This document shows, piece by piece, positions 52,831 to 62,075 of a stretch of 64,000 nt of DNA (the stretch's first letter is position 1; each line of letters begins with the position of its first letter). Under the pieces are notes generated by a model. That model had not been told where the DNA came from, ran no database searches, and was given only the letters and a program-made list of their open reading frames with translations. The position numbers were made by a program, and so were the translations under genes. Source of the DNA: Pontitalea aquivivens (GTDB taxonomy: Bacteria > Pseudomonadota > Alphaproteobacteria > Rhodobacterales > Rhodobacteraceae); the NCBI RefSeq assembly GCF_046507575.1, contig NZ_JBKFEY010000001.1, positions 662,406 through 726,405 of the forward strand, read 5' to 3'.

Positions 52831-55202
52831 GGCATCTCCCCCCGCGCGCGGGCCACGGCGGCCAGCACGGCCTCGGGCGTGGCGGGGGCGCGCAGGTCGG
52901 GATAGTGCGGCCCGCAGGAAGCGCAGGCATCCGACAACGCCAGAAAGGCCGAAATCCCCAGCATCAACGGCGGCTCACCTACGGCTTTCGACCGATAGAT
53001 CGTCTCTTCGCGGTTCTCGCCCGGCCACAGCGCCACGTTGAACACCGACGGACGGTCCGAACAGGCCGGGATCTTGTAGGTCGATGGCGCATGCGTGCGC
53101 AGCCGCCCCCGATCGTCCCAGACCAGCTCTTCGGTCGTCAGCCAGCCCGCACCCTGGACATAGCCGCCCTCGACCTGGCCCAGATCGATCGCCGGGTTCA
53201 GGCTGGCGCCGGCATCATGCAAGATGTCGGCGCGCAGAATCCGGTTCTCGCCGGTCAGCGTGTCGATCACCACCTCGGTCACGGCCGCGCCATAGGCGAA
53301 ATAGAAGAACGGCCGGCCCCGGCCCGCGGCGCGGTCCCAGTCCAGCTTGGGCGTGGCATAGAACCCGGTGGCCGACAGGCTGATGCGCGCCTGATAGGCC
53401 GCGGCCACCGCCGCGGCAAAGCTCATCCCGGTTTCGCCCGCATAGATGCGTCCTTCGGCAAAATGCACCTCGGTCGGGGCACAGCCAGCCCGGTCGGCCA
53501 GAAAATCCGCAATCCGGCCCCGGATCGTGTCGCAGGCGGCTTTCACGGCCATGCCGTTCATGTCCGCCCCCGATGAGGCCGCCGTGGCCGAGGTATTGGG
53601 CACCCGGCCGGTATCGGTGGCGCTGATCCGTACCCGCTCGACGGGCAGGCCAAAGGCCGCCGCCGCCACCTGTGTCACCTTGCGGTGCAGGCCCTGGCCC
53701 ATCTCGGTTCCGCCGTGGTTCACCGCGACCGAGCCGTCCTGATAGACATGCACCAGCGCGCCCGCCTGGTTCAGATGCGTCAGCGTGAAGGAAATCCCGA
53801 ATTTCACCGGGCTCAGCGCAAGGCCGCGCTTCAGCACCGGCTGGCCGCGGTTCCACTGTGCAATCGCGGCGCGCCGCGCGGCCAGATCGCTGCTGTTTTC
53901 CAGTTCCGCCACCAGATCGTGCAGGATGAAATCCTCGACCGGCTGACCGTAATGGGTGTCTTGCGCGGCGGCTTCCCCCTTCGGCTTTGCGGAAATATCC
54001 TCGGGGGGGCCCGGGGGGGCAGACAGCCCCCCCGCCGGGCCGCTTGCGGGCGCGTAGAAATTTGCGGGCGCGTAGAAATTGCGCCGGCGCAGCTCCGGCG
54101 GGTCAAACCCCGTCTGATGCGCGATATGGTCCATCACCCGTTCCATCCCCAGCATGCCCTGCGGCCCGCCGAAACCGCGAAAGGCGGTGGCGCTTTGGGT
54201 ATTGGTGCGCAGCCGGTGGCTTTCGATCCGCATCGCGGGGATGAAATAGGCGTTGTCGGCATGCAGCATCGCGCGGTCGGCGACCGGCAGGCTAAGATCC
54301 TGGGCCCAGCCGCAGCGGGCGTAATGGGTGAAATCCACCCCCAGCAGGCGGCCTTCCGCATCCACCCCCGCGCGATAGTCGATGCGGAAGTCGTGGCGCT
54401 TGCCGGTGATGATGAAATCGTCGTCGCGGTCATAGCGCATCCGGCAGGGTCGCCCCGTGGCGCGCGCGGCCACCGCACAGGCGACCGCCAGCGCATTGCC
54501 CTGGCTTTCCTTGCCGCCAAAGCCCCCGCCCATGCGGCGCATTTCCACCCGCACGTCATGCAGCGCCAGCCCCAGCGCCTCGGCCACCTTGTGCTGGATT
54601 TCGCTGGGGTGCTGGCTGGAACAGTGGACCACCACCCCCTCATCGCCGGGCAGCGCCAGCGCCGCCTGGCCTTCCAGATAGAAATGTTCCTGCCCGCCGA
54701 TTTCAATCCGGCCCGTGACGACATGGGCGGCGCGCGCGATGGCGGCATCGGCATCGCCGCGGGTCCAGACCACGGGGCCGGCCTCGAAACGGCTGTTTGC
54801 CGCCAGCGCCTGATCGATGGTCAGGATCGGCGGCAGGGGGGCGATGTCGATGCGCGCGGCCCGCGCCGCCACCCGCGCCGCGCGGTGGCTTTCGGCCACC
54901 ACCAGAAAGACCGGCTGGCCCAGGTAATGCACCAGGCCCTGCGCCAGCAGCGGCTCATCCCCGGCCGAGGCCGAGATGTCATTGGCAAAGGGCAGATCCC
55001 CGGCCCGGATCACCGCGACCACGCCGGGGCTTTGGCGCACCGGGTCCAGATCCAGCGCCGCGATCCGGCCATGGGCGACCGGCGACAGGCCAAAGGCCAG
55101 ATGCAGCGTGCCCGCGGGGGTGGGGATGTCATCGGTATAGCGCGCCGCCCCCGTGACATGCAGGCGGGCCGAATCATGGGGCAGGGGTTGGGTCACGCTC
55201 AT
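52827..55202 (-). CDS. xdhB: Xanthine dehydrogenase, molybdopterin subunit
   Basis: It carries the molybdenum centre that oxidises hypoxanthine to xanthine and urate. The 791-residue protein starts MSVTQPLPHDSARLHVTG at the ATG (55202) overlapping xdhA. EGQAALALPGDEGVVVHCSSQHP, GGGFGGKESQGN, FRGFGGPQG and the catalytic-glutamate block SKAVGEPPLMLG are intact. Residues ~390-409 (SAPPGPPEDISAKPKGE region) are encoded by the dispersed palindromic element C, and just before them an 18-base tandem duplication gives NFYAPANFYAPA. The insert lies between NFY and THYGQ, which are nearly adjacent in most relatives. Confidence 0.94.
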   Translation of the reverse strand: MSVTQPLPHDSARLHVTGAARYTDDIPTPAGTLHLAFGLSPVAHGRIAALDLDPVRQSPGVVAVIRAGDLPFANDISASAGDEPLLAQGLVHYLGQPVFLVVAESHRAARVAARAARIDIAPLPPILTIDQALAANSRFEAGPVVWTRGDADAAIARAAHVVTGRIEIGGQEHFYLEGQAALALPGDEGVVVHCSSQHPSEIQHKVAEALGLALHDVRVEMRRMGGGFGGKESQGNALAVACAVAARATGRPCRMRYDRDDDFIITGKRHDFRIDYRAGVDAEGRLLGVDFTHYARCGWAQDLSLPVADRAMLHADNAYFIPAMRIESHRLRTNTQSATAFRGFGGPQGMLGMERVMDHIAHQTGFDPPELRRRNFYAPANFYAPASGPAGGLSAPPGPPEDISAKPKGEAAAQDTHYGQPVEDFILHDLVAELENSSDLAARRAAIAQWNRGQPVLKRGLALSPVKFGISFTLTHLNQAGALVHVYQDGSVAVNHGGTEMGQGLHRKVTQVAAAAFGLPVERVRISATDTGRVPNTSATAASSGADMNGMAVKAACDTIRGRIADFLADRAGCAPTEVHFAEGRIYAGETGMSFAAAVAAAYQARISLSATGFYATPKLDWDRAAGRGRPFFYFAYGAAVTEVVIDTLTGENRILRADILHDAGASLNPAIDLGQVEGGYVQGAGWLTTEELVWDDRGRLRTHAPSTYKIPACSDRPSVFNVALWPGENREETIYRSKAVGEPPLMLGISAFLALSDACASCGPHYPDLRAPATPEAVLAAVARARGEMP
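53977..54033 (+). repeat. Dispersed palindromic element, copy C, inside xdhB
   Basis: CCCTTCGGCTTTGCGGAAAT then ATCCTCGGGGGGG, followed at once by the hairpin GGGGGGGCAGACAGCCCCCCC (54013-54033). It lies antisense to the gene and keeps the xdhB frame open. Confidence 0.85.
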
Positions 55203-56602
55203 GCCCGGACCTCCGACACTGCGGTTGTGACGCCGCTGCGTTCCAGCCAATAGCGGCGCAGCATCGCGCGTGCCCCCGCCATCCGGTAGTCGGCCGAGGC
55301 GCGCAGATCGTCCAGCGGCGTGAAATCGGCGGCAAGTGCCGGCAGGGCGGCGGTGATCGCGGCCTCGGACCAGGGGGCGCCGGTCAGCGCGGCTTCCGTC
55401 GCGCGGGCGCGTTTCGGGGTACCGGCCATGCCGCCAAAGGCGATGCGCGCGGCGCTGATCCTTGCGCCGTCCACGGTCAGGTTGATCGCGCCGCAAACCG
55501 CCGAGATGTCCTGATCGAAGCGTTTGGACAGTTTGTAGCAGGCAAGCCCCGGCGCGGTTGCCGGGATCGTGACGCTTTCGACGAATTCGCCGGGGCGGAG
55601 GTCCTGCTTGCGATAGTCGAGAAAGAAATCCTCCAGCGGCATGTGCCGGCGATCGCCCCCCCGCCGCAGCGTCAGGCGCGCGCCAAGGGCGATCAGCACG
55701 GGCGGGCCATCGCCGATCGGCGAGCCATTGGCGATATTGCCGCCGATCGTCGCCGCCTGGCGGATCTGTTCGCTGGCAAAGCGGCGCAACAGGGCGGCAA
55801 AGGCGGGGTGCGGGCCTTCCATCGCCGTGCGCAGGGCGGCAATGGTCACGCCCGCGCCGATGGTGATTTCACCATCTTTTTCAGCGATCTGGCAAAGGTC
55901 CTTGCAGCGGTTTATGAAGATCAGCGGGCCAGGGTCGCGCAGATCCTTGGTGACCCAAAGCCCCAGATCGGTCGCGCCTGCGACAAGCCGGGCGTCGGGC
56001 GTGTCCAGACAGGCCCGGGCCAGGTCATCGGTGGTTGCGGGCAGGACCGCGGGGGCTGTCTGCCCCCGCACCCCCGAGGATATTTCGGCAAAGCCGAAAG
56101 CAGGGGCATGGGGGCGGTCTTTCACCAGCCAGTCGGGCGCGGGGGCGGATCGGGCGGCGCGGGCCGCGCGGATGATGGGGGCATAGCCGGTGCAGCGGCA
56201 CAGGTTGCCGGCCAGGATGTCGTCGTGATCCTGGCGTCCGTTCAGATGCGCCGTGGCCAGCGAGACCACGAAGCCCGGTGTGCAGAACCCGCACTGGCTG
56301 GCGTGTTCGTCGATCATCGCCTGTTGCAGCGGGTGCAGCCGGCCGTCGGGGGCGGCGATGCCTTCGACCGTGCGCAGCGCCTTGCCGTGGATCTGGGGCA
56401 GGAACAGCAGGCAGGCGTTCAGCGCGCGGCTGCCGGATTCGTCGGTGACCATCACCGTGCAGGCGCCGCAATCGCCTTCGTTGCAGCCTTCCTTGGTGCC
56501 GGTCAGGCGGCGGTCCTCGCGCAGCCAGTCCAGCACCGTGCGCGTGGGGTCGGTGACCGTCGCATGCGTGGTTTCCCCGTTCAGAAGAAACGAGATATTC
56601 AT
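55199..56602 (-). CDS. xdhA: Xanthine dehydrogenase, iron-sulfur/FAD subunit
   Basis: It passes electrons from the molybdenum centre through two [2Fe-2S] clusters and FAD to NAD+. The 467-residue protein has cluster cysteines C40, C45, C48 and C64, then C104, C107, C135 and C137; the FAD domain follows from about 190 (ARLVAGATDLGLWVTKDL, ATIGGNIANGSPIGDGPP). The ATG at 56602 gives MNISFLLNGE as in R. capsulatus. The linker (residues ~168-184, FGFAEISSGVRGQTAPA) is encoded by the dispersed element D. Head of the purine operon. Confidence 0.94.
   Translation of the reverse strand: MNISFLLNGETTHATVTDPTRTVLDWLREDRRLTGTKEGCNEGDCGACTVMVTDESGSRALNACLLFLPQIHGKALRTVEGIAAPDGRLHPLQQAMIDEHASQCGFCTPGFVVSLATAHLNGRQDHDDILAGNLCRCTGYAPIIRAARAARSAPAPDWLVKDRPHAPAFGFAEISSGVRGQTAPAVLPATTDDLARACLDTPDARLVAGATDLGLWVTKDLRDPGPLIFINRCKDLCQIAEKDGEITIGAGVTIAALRTAMEGPHPAFAALLRRFASEQIRQAATIGGNIANGSPIGDGPPVLIALGARLTLRRGGDRRHMPLEDFFLDYRKQDLRPGEFVESVTIPATAPGLACYKLSKRFDQDISAVCGAINLTVDGARISAARIAFGGMAGTPKRARATEAALTGAPWSEAAITAALPALAADFTPLDDLRASADYRMAGARAMLRRYWLERSGVTTAVSEVRA
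56050..56101 (-). repeat. Dispersed palindromic element, copy D, inside xdhA
   Basis: Read on the minus strand: CTTTCGGCTTTGCCGAAATA, TCCTCGGGGGTGC, then the hairpin GGGGGCAGACAGCCCCC. The TTCGGC/GCCGAA stem is perfect. It lies in the gene sense direction and is in frame. Confidence 0.85.
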
Positions 56603-56760
56603 GATGCAATCCGCCGCGGTCTTTTGCGCCAAGGCACGGGGCGCCCCGCCCGATGCGGCGTAAAGCGGGGGCGCCTTTTGTCCTGTTGGTCAGGAAACCG
56701 CAGGACCGGGCGATTTGGCAAGCCCTTTCCGCCGCCGGGCGGCTGGGCTAGGGTCGCGCC

Positions 56761-59700
56761 ATGACACATCCGCGATTCATCCACCTGCGCGTGCACACCG
56801 AATATTCGCTTCTGGAAGGGGCGGTGCCGGTGAAAAAGCTGATCGGGCTTTGCGAAAAGGCCGGGATGCCGGCCGTGGCGGTGACCGATACCAATGCGAT
56901 GTTCGCAGCCCTGGAATTTTCGGTTCTGGCGCAGGGCGCGGGGGTGCAGCCGATCGTGGGTTGTCAGGTCTCGGTCGCGCATGACCCGGCCCAGCCCGGT
57001 GAGCGGCCGCGCCCGCCCGCGCCGGTGGTTCTGCTGGCGCAGGATGAAGCGGGTTACATGAACCTGATGAAGCTGAATTCCTGCCTGTATCTGGACAAGG
57101 GCGGGCAGTTGCCGCAGGTGACGCTGGATGAACTGGCCGCCCATGCGGCGGGGCTGATCTGTCTGACCGGCGGGGCGGATGGTCCGGTGGGCCGGTTCCT
57201 GCAGGCGGGGCAGGCGGGCAAGGCGCGGCTGTTGATGGAGCGGCTGGCGGCGATCTGTCCGGGCCGGCTGTATGTGGAACTGCAGCGCCATCCCGGTGAA
57301 GGCGGCGCGCTGCCCGCGGCCGAGCGGGCGACCGAGCGCGGGCTGATCGAGATGGCCTATGACATGGGCCTGCCGCTGGTGGCCACCAACGATGTCTATT
57401 TCCCCAGGCCCGAGATGTATGAGGCGCATGACGCGCTGATCTGCATTGCCGAGGGCGCCTATGTCGACCAGCAGGAACCGCGCCGCCGCCTGACGCCGCA
57501 GCATTACTTCAAATCCGAGGCCGAGATGGCGGCGCTGTTCGCCGATCTGCCCGAGGCCTTGGAAAATACGGTGGAAATCGCGCGCCGCTGTGCCTTTGCC
57601 GCCTGTAAGCGCAAGCCGATCCTGCCGAAATTCGCCGATGACGAAGTTGAGGAACTGCGCCGTCAGGCCTGGGCGGGGCTGGACGCGCGTCTGGCGGTGA
57701 TCCCGCACGCGGCCCCGGTCGGGGAATACCGCGCGCGGCTGGAATTCGAGCTGGGCATCATCGAGCAGATGGGCTTTCCGGGCTATTTCCTGATCGTTGC
57801 CGATTTCATCAAATGGGCCAAGGCGCAGGGGATTCCGGTGGGGCCGGGGCGGGGGTCGGGCGCGGGGTCGCTTGTGGCCTATGTGCTGACGATCACCGAC
57901 CTTGACCCGCTGCGCTACAGCCTGCTGTTCGAACGCTTCCTGAACCCTGAACGCGTTTCGATGCCGGACTTCGACATCGACTTCTGCATGGATCGCCGCG
58001 AAGAGGTGATCCACTATGTCCAGGGCAGATACGGGCGCGAGAAGGTGGGCCAGATCATCACCTTCGGCGCGCTTTTGTCGAAGGCCGCGGTGCGCGATGT
58101 GGGGCGCGTGTTGCAGATGTCCTTCATGCAGGTGGACCGGCTGTCCAAGATGATCCCGGTCGAAGGCGTCAAGCCCGTCAGCATCGAAAAGGCGCTGGCC
58201 GACGAGCCGCGCCTGCGCGAGGCGGCGCGCGCCGAAGAGGTCGTGGCACGCCTGCTGAACTATGCCCAGCAGGTCGAGGGGCTGTTGCGCAACGCCTCGA
58301 CCCACGCGGCCGGGGTCGTGATCGGCGACCGTCCGCTGGATGAACTGGTGCCGCTGTATCAGGACCCGCGATCCGACATGCCCGCGACCCAGTTCAACAT
58401 GAAATGGGTGGAACAGGCCGGTCTGGTCAAGTTCGACTTTCTGGGTCTGAAAACGCTGACGGTGATCCAGAACGCGGTCGAGATGATCCACAAATCCGGT
58501 CGCCCGCTGCATGTGGACGCAGCCGGCACCCGGCTGTACGACCCCGCCGAGGGCGCCGAGGATCAGATCAACGCGATCCCGATCGATGATGCCAAGACCT
58601 ATGACCTTTACGCCCGCGCGCAGACGGTGGCGGTGTTCCAGGTCGAAAGTTCCGGCATGATGGATGCGCTGCGGCGGATGAAACCCACCTGCATCGAGGA
58701 TATCGTGGCGCTGGTGGCGCTGTATCGTCCCGGCCCGATGGAAAACATCCCCGTCTATTGCGAGGTCAAGCACGGGCTGCGGCCGCTGGAAAGCCTGCAT
58801 CCCACCATCGACCCGATCCTGGCGGAAACCCAGGGCATCATCGTCTATCAGGAACAGGTGATGCAGATCGCCCAGGTGATGGCGGGCTACAGCCTTGGCG
58901 GCGCCGACCTGTTGCGCCGCGCGATGGGCAAGAAGATCGCCGAGGAAATGGCCAAGGAACGCCCGAAATTCATCGAGGGCGCCAAGGTCACGCATGGAAT
59001 CGACGCGAAGAAATCAGGCGAAGTATTTGACTTGCTGGAAAAATTCGCAAACTATGGCTTCAACAAATCGCACGCCGCGGCCTATGCGATCGTCAGCTAT
59101 CAGACCGCCTGGCTGAAGGCCAACCACCCGGTGGAATTCATGGCCGGCGTCATGAACTGCGATATCCATCTGACCGACAAGCTGGCGATCTATGTCGCCG
59201 AGGCGCGGCGCAACATGGGCATCGAGGTGATCGCGCCCTGCGTCAACCGTTCGCTAGCGACCTTTGACGTGGTCGATCAGAAACTGGTCTATGCCCTGGG
59301 CGCGCTGAAGAACGTGGGCGTCGATGCGATGCGCCTGATCGTGGCGGCGCGGGGCGACCGGCCCTTTGCCGACCTGACCGATTTCGCCCGGCGCTGCGAT
59401 CTGAAACGCATCGGCAAGCGGCCGCTGGAAATGCTGGCCCGGGCGGGCGCCTTTGACGCGCTGGATCCGAACCGCAAGCGCGTCTTTGAAAGTCTGGACG
59501 CGCTGGCCGCCTGGTCGGCCGCGGTGGCCGAGGCCCGGACCAGCGCGCAGGTGTCGCTGTTCGGCGAGGCGGGTGAGGATCTGCCGCCCCCCCGCATGGC
59601 CGATACCGACGACTGGATGCCCGCCGAACGCCTGGCCGAGGAACACAAGGCCGTGGGCTTTTACCTGTCGGGCCATCCGCTGGATGATTATATGCCCGCG

Positions 59701-60264
59701 CTGAAGCGCAAGAAGGTGATGACGCTGGCCGAACTGACCGCGCGCGCCGAATCCGGGCCGGTGGTGGCCAAGATCGCGGGTAATGTGGCCGCGCGGCAGG
59801 AAAAGAAATCCGCCAAGGGCAACCGTTTCGCCTTTGTCTCGCTGTCCGATCCGACCGGGCTTTATGAGGTGACGGTGTTTTCCGACACGCTGGAGGCCGC
59901 ACGGCAATATCTGGAACCGGGGCAGGCCGTGGTGCTGACGGTCGAGGCCAATATGGAAGGCGAGACGCTGAAGTTGCTGGCGCGCGGGGCCCAGCCGATC
60001 GACAGCGTGGCCGCGGATGCCGGTGGCGCGGGGCTGCGGGTGCATGTCGAAACGCCCGAGGCCGTGGCCGCGGTGGCCGCCCTTCTGGCGCGGATGCAGC
60101 AAGAGGCGCGGGTACGCGCGCGCGGCCCGGTCAATTTCTGCGTCAACGATCTGGCGCGGGGCGCGGAATATGAAATTTCGGCCGGGCGCGACTTTCCGGT
60201 GAACCCGCAGGTCAAGGGCGCGATCCGCGCGCTGCGCGGCGTGGCCACGGTCGAAGAGATGTAG
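56761..60264 (+). CDS. dnaE: DNA polymerase III alpha subunit
   Basis: The replicative polymerase. The 1167-residue protein matches the E. coli length (1160). An N-terminal PHP domain (LRVHTEYSLLEGAVPVKK) comes first. Palm motifs are GPGRGSGAGSLVAYVL and PDFDIDFCMDRREEVI, with the active-site aspartates; the fingers, helix-hairpin-helix and OB domain (VVAKIAGNVAARQEKKSAKGNRFAFVSLSD) follow. It is divergent from xdhA and convergent with slyX. Confidence 0.97.
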   Translation: MTHPRFIHLRVHTEYSLLEGAVPVKKLIGLCEKAGMPAVAVTDTNAMFAALEFSVLAQGAGVQPIVGCQVSVAHDPAQPGERPRPPAPVVLLAQDEAGYMNLMKLNSCLYLDKGGQLPQVTLDELAAHAAGLICLTGGADGPVGRFLQAGQAGKARLLMERLAAICPGRLYVELQRHPGEGGALPAAERATERGLIEMAYDMGLPLVATNDVYFPRPEMYEAHDALICIAEGAYVDQQEPRRRLTPQHYFKSEAEMAALFADLPEALENTVEIARRCAFAACKRKPILPKFADDEVEELRRQAWAGLDARLAVIPHAAPVGEYRARLEFELGIIEQMGFPGYFLIVADFIKWAKAQGIPVGPGRGSGAGSLVAYVLTITDLDPLRYSLLFERFLNPERVSMPDFDIDFCMDRREEVIHYVQGRYGREKVGQIITFGALLSKAAVRDVGRVLQMSFMQVDRLSKMIPVEGVKPVSIEKALADEPRLREAARAEEVVARLLNYAQQVEGLLRNASTHAAGVVIGDRPLDELVPLYQDPRSDMPATQFNMKWVEQAGLVKFDFLGLKTLTVIQNAVEMIHKSGRPLHVDAAGTRLYDPAEGAEDQINAIPIDDAKTYDLYARAQTVAVFQVESSGMMDALRRMKPTCIEDIVALVALYRPGPMENIPVYCEVKHGLRPLESLHPTIDPILAETQGIIVYQEQVMQIAQVMAGYSLGGADLLRRAMGKKIAEEMAKERPKFIEGAKVTHGIDAKKSGEVFDLLEKFANYGFNKSHAAAYAIVSYQTAWLKANHPVEFMAGVMNCDIHLTDKLAIYVAEARRNMGIEVIAPCVNRSLATFDVVDQKLVYALGALKNVGVDAMRLIVAARGDRPFADLTDFARRCDLKRIGKRPLEMLARAGAFDALDPNRKRVFESLDALAAWSAAVAEARTSAQVSLFGEAGEDLPPPRMADTDDWMPAERLAEEHKAVGFYLSGHPLDDYMPALKRKKVMTLAELTARAESGPVVAKIAGNVAARQEKKSAKGNRFAFVSLSDPTGLYEVTVFSDTLEAARQYLEPGQAVVLTVEANMEGETLKLLARGAQPIDSVAADAGGAGLRVHVETPEAVAAVAALLARMQQEARVRARGPVNFCVNDLARGAEYEISAGRDFPVNPQVKGAIRALRGVATVEEM

Positions 60265-60293
60265 GCCCTCCGCGCCGTGCCAGCCGCCTGGCC

Positions 60294-60500
60294 CTACCAG
60301 TGCGGCGGGCGCTGATCGGCCAGCGGAATGGTGCCGCCGCCGTCCAGTTCGCGTTCCGCCTCGCGTTCCAGCAGCAGTCCAAGGCGGCGCGTCAGCCGGG
60401 TGATCTCGACCTCCTGCCGGGCGACGACATCGGACAGATCCTCGACCGTCCGTGTCAGGTGGGCAATCTGTTCCTCGGCCCGTTCGATCCGTTCGCGCAT
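60294..60500 (-). CDS. slyX: SlyX family coiled-coil protein
   Basis: A 68-residue protein, almost wholly coiled coil (MRERIERAEEQIAHLTRTVEDLSDVV in parts, then a polar tail) with the family C-terminal PPHW. Function unknown. The ATG at 60500 is preferred; a longer frame on this strand runs antisense to hisS and is a shadow. It is divergent from hisS by 72 bases. Confidence 0.8.
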   Translation of the reverse strand: MRERIERAEEQIAHLTRTVEDLSDVVARQEVEITRLTRRLGLLLEREAERELDGGGTIPLADQRPPHW

Positions 60501-60572
60501 GTCAAACCCCCTGTTGCCGCCCCGCGCCCCATCCGTTACACCCTCGGCCAAGAACAGCACGAGGTGCAAGCC

Positions 60573-62075
60573 ATGGCCAAGGACAAATCCCCCCGTCGCC
60601 CGCGCGCGGAGACGCCGAAGGGATTTCGCGACTATTTCGGCGCGGATGTGACCGAACGCAAGCAGATGCTTGACACGATCGCGCGGGTCTATCAGGCGCA
60701 TGGCTTCGACCCGCTGGAAACCAGCGCGGTGGAAACCGTCGAGGCGCTGGGGAAATACCTGCCCGATGTGGACCGCCCGAACGAAGGTGTCTTTGCCTGG
60801 CAGGAAGAGGATGGCGACTGGCTGGCGCTGCGCTATGACATGACCGCGCCGCTTGCGCGCGTCGCGGCGCAGTTCCGCAACGACCTGCCCAGCCCCTACC
60901 GGCGCTTCACGATGGGTCCGGTCTGGCGTAACGAAAAGCCGGGGCCGGGGCGTTTCCGCCAGTTCTATCAATGTGATGCCGATACGGTCGGTTCGGCCAG
61001 CGTGGCCGCGGATGCCGAAATCTGCGGCATGCTGTCGGATGCGCTGGAAGCCGTGGGCATTCCGCGCGGCGATTACATCGTGCGGGTCAACAACCGCAAG
61101 GTCCTGAACGGCGTGATGGAGGTGGCGGGCGTGCTGGACCCTGCCGATCCCGAAAAATTCGCGCATGAGCGCGGCATCGTGATGCGCGCCATCGACAAGT
61201 TCGACAAATTCGGCGAACCCGGCGTGCGCGCGCTGATGGGCAAGGGCCGGATGGACGAGTCGGGCGATTTTACCCCCGGCGCGGGCCTGTCCGACGAACA
61301 GGCCGATATCGTCATGGGCTTCATGTCCGCGAAACGCGACACGGGGGCGGCCACGGCGGCGCGGCTGCGCGATCTGGTCGGCGGCTCGGTCCTTGGGATG
61401 GAAGGTGTTTCCGAGCTGGAAACAATCGCCGAATTGCTGGACGGTCAGGGCTATGGCCCCGACCGCATCGTCATCGACCCCTCGGTCGTACGCGGCCTTG
61501 GCTATTACACCGGCCCGGTCTTCGAGGCGGAACTGACCTTTGAAATCCTGGATGAAAAGGGCCGCAAGCGGCAGTTCGGTTCGGTCGCGGGCGGCGGGCG
61601 CTATGACGATCTGGTCAAGCGTTTCACCGGGCAGGCGGTGCCGGCCACGGGCGTGTCGATCGGGGTCGACCGGCTGCTGGCCGCGCTGCGCGCCAAGGGC
61701 CGGATCGGCGGGCAGGCGCAGGGCCCCGTCGTGGTGACGGTGATGGACCGCGACCGGATGGGCGATTATCTGGCGATGGCCGCCGAACTGCGCCGCGCTG
61801 GCATCCGCGCCGAGGTTTATCTGGGCAATCCCAGGAACTTCGGCAACCAGTTGAAATACGCCGACAAGCGCGAAAGCCCCGTGGCGATCATCCAGGGCGG
61901 GGATGAGGCCGCGCGCGGCGTGGTGCAGATCAAGGACCTCGTTCTGGGTGCGAAGATCGCCGCGCAAGCCTCTTTGGAAGAATGGAAATCCCAGCCCGCC
62001 CAGGTCGAGGTCGCCCGCACCGACATGGTCGCCACCGTGCGCAAGATGCTGGGCCAGAACGTGACGGGGGCGTGA
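60573..62075 (+). CDS. hisS: Histidyl-tRNA synthetase
   Basis: It charges tRNA-His. The 500-residue class II enzyme has motif 2 (RFTMGPVWRNEKPGPGRFRQFYQCDAD), the histidine loop GLGYYTGPVFE and motif 3 (GGGRYDDLVKRFTGQAVPATGVSIGVDRL), plus a C-terminal anticodon domain. The ATG at 60573 gives MAKDKSPRRP. It overlaps hisZ by one base (TGATG). Confidence 0.97.
   Translation: MAKDKSPRRPRAETPKGFRDYFGADVTERKQMLDTIARVYQAHGFDPLETSAVETVEALGKYLPDVDRPNEGVFAWQEEDGDWLALRYDMTAPLARVAAQFRNDLPSPYRRFTMGPVWRNEKPGPGRFRQFYQCDADTVGSASVAADAEICGMLSDALEAVGIPRGDYIVRVNNRKVLNGVMEVAGVLDPADPEKFAHERGIVMRAIDKFDKFGEPGVRALMGKGRMDESGDFTPGAGLSDEQADIVMGFMSAKRDTGAATAARLRDLVGGSVLGMEGVSELETIAELLDGQGYGPDRIVIDPSVVRGLGYYTGPVFEAELTFEILDEKGRKRQFGSVAGGGRYDDLVKRFTGQAVPATGVSIGVDRLLAALRAKGRIGGQAQGPVVVTVMDRDRMGDYLAMAAELRRAGIRAEVYLGNPRNFGNQLKYADKRESPVAIIQGGDEAARGVVQIKDLVLGAKIAAQASLEEWKSQPAQVEVARTDMVATVRKMLGQNVTGA

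Noticed and set aside
56050..56101. Element D as a recent, strain-specific insertion in xdhA
   Set aside because: I recall a similar peptide in R. capsulatus XdhA, so a recent event is unlikely; reported instead as a possibly ancestral embedding.
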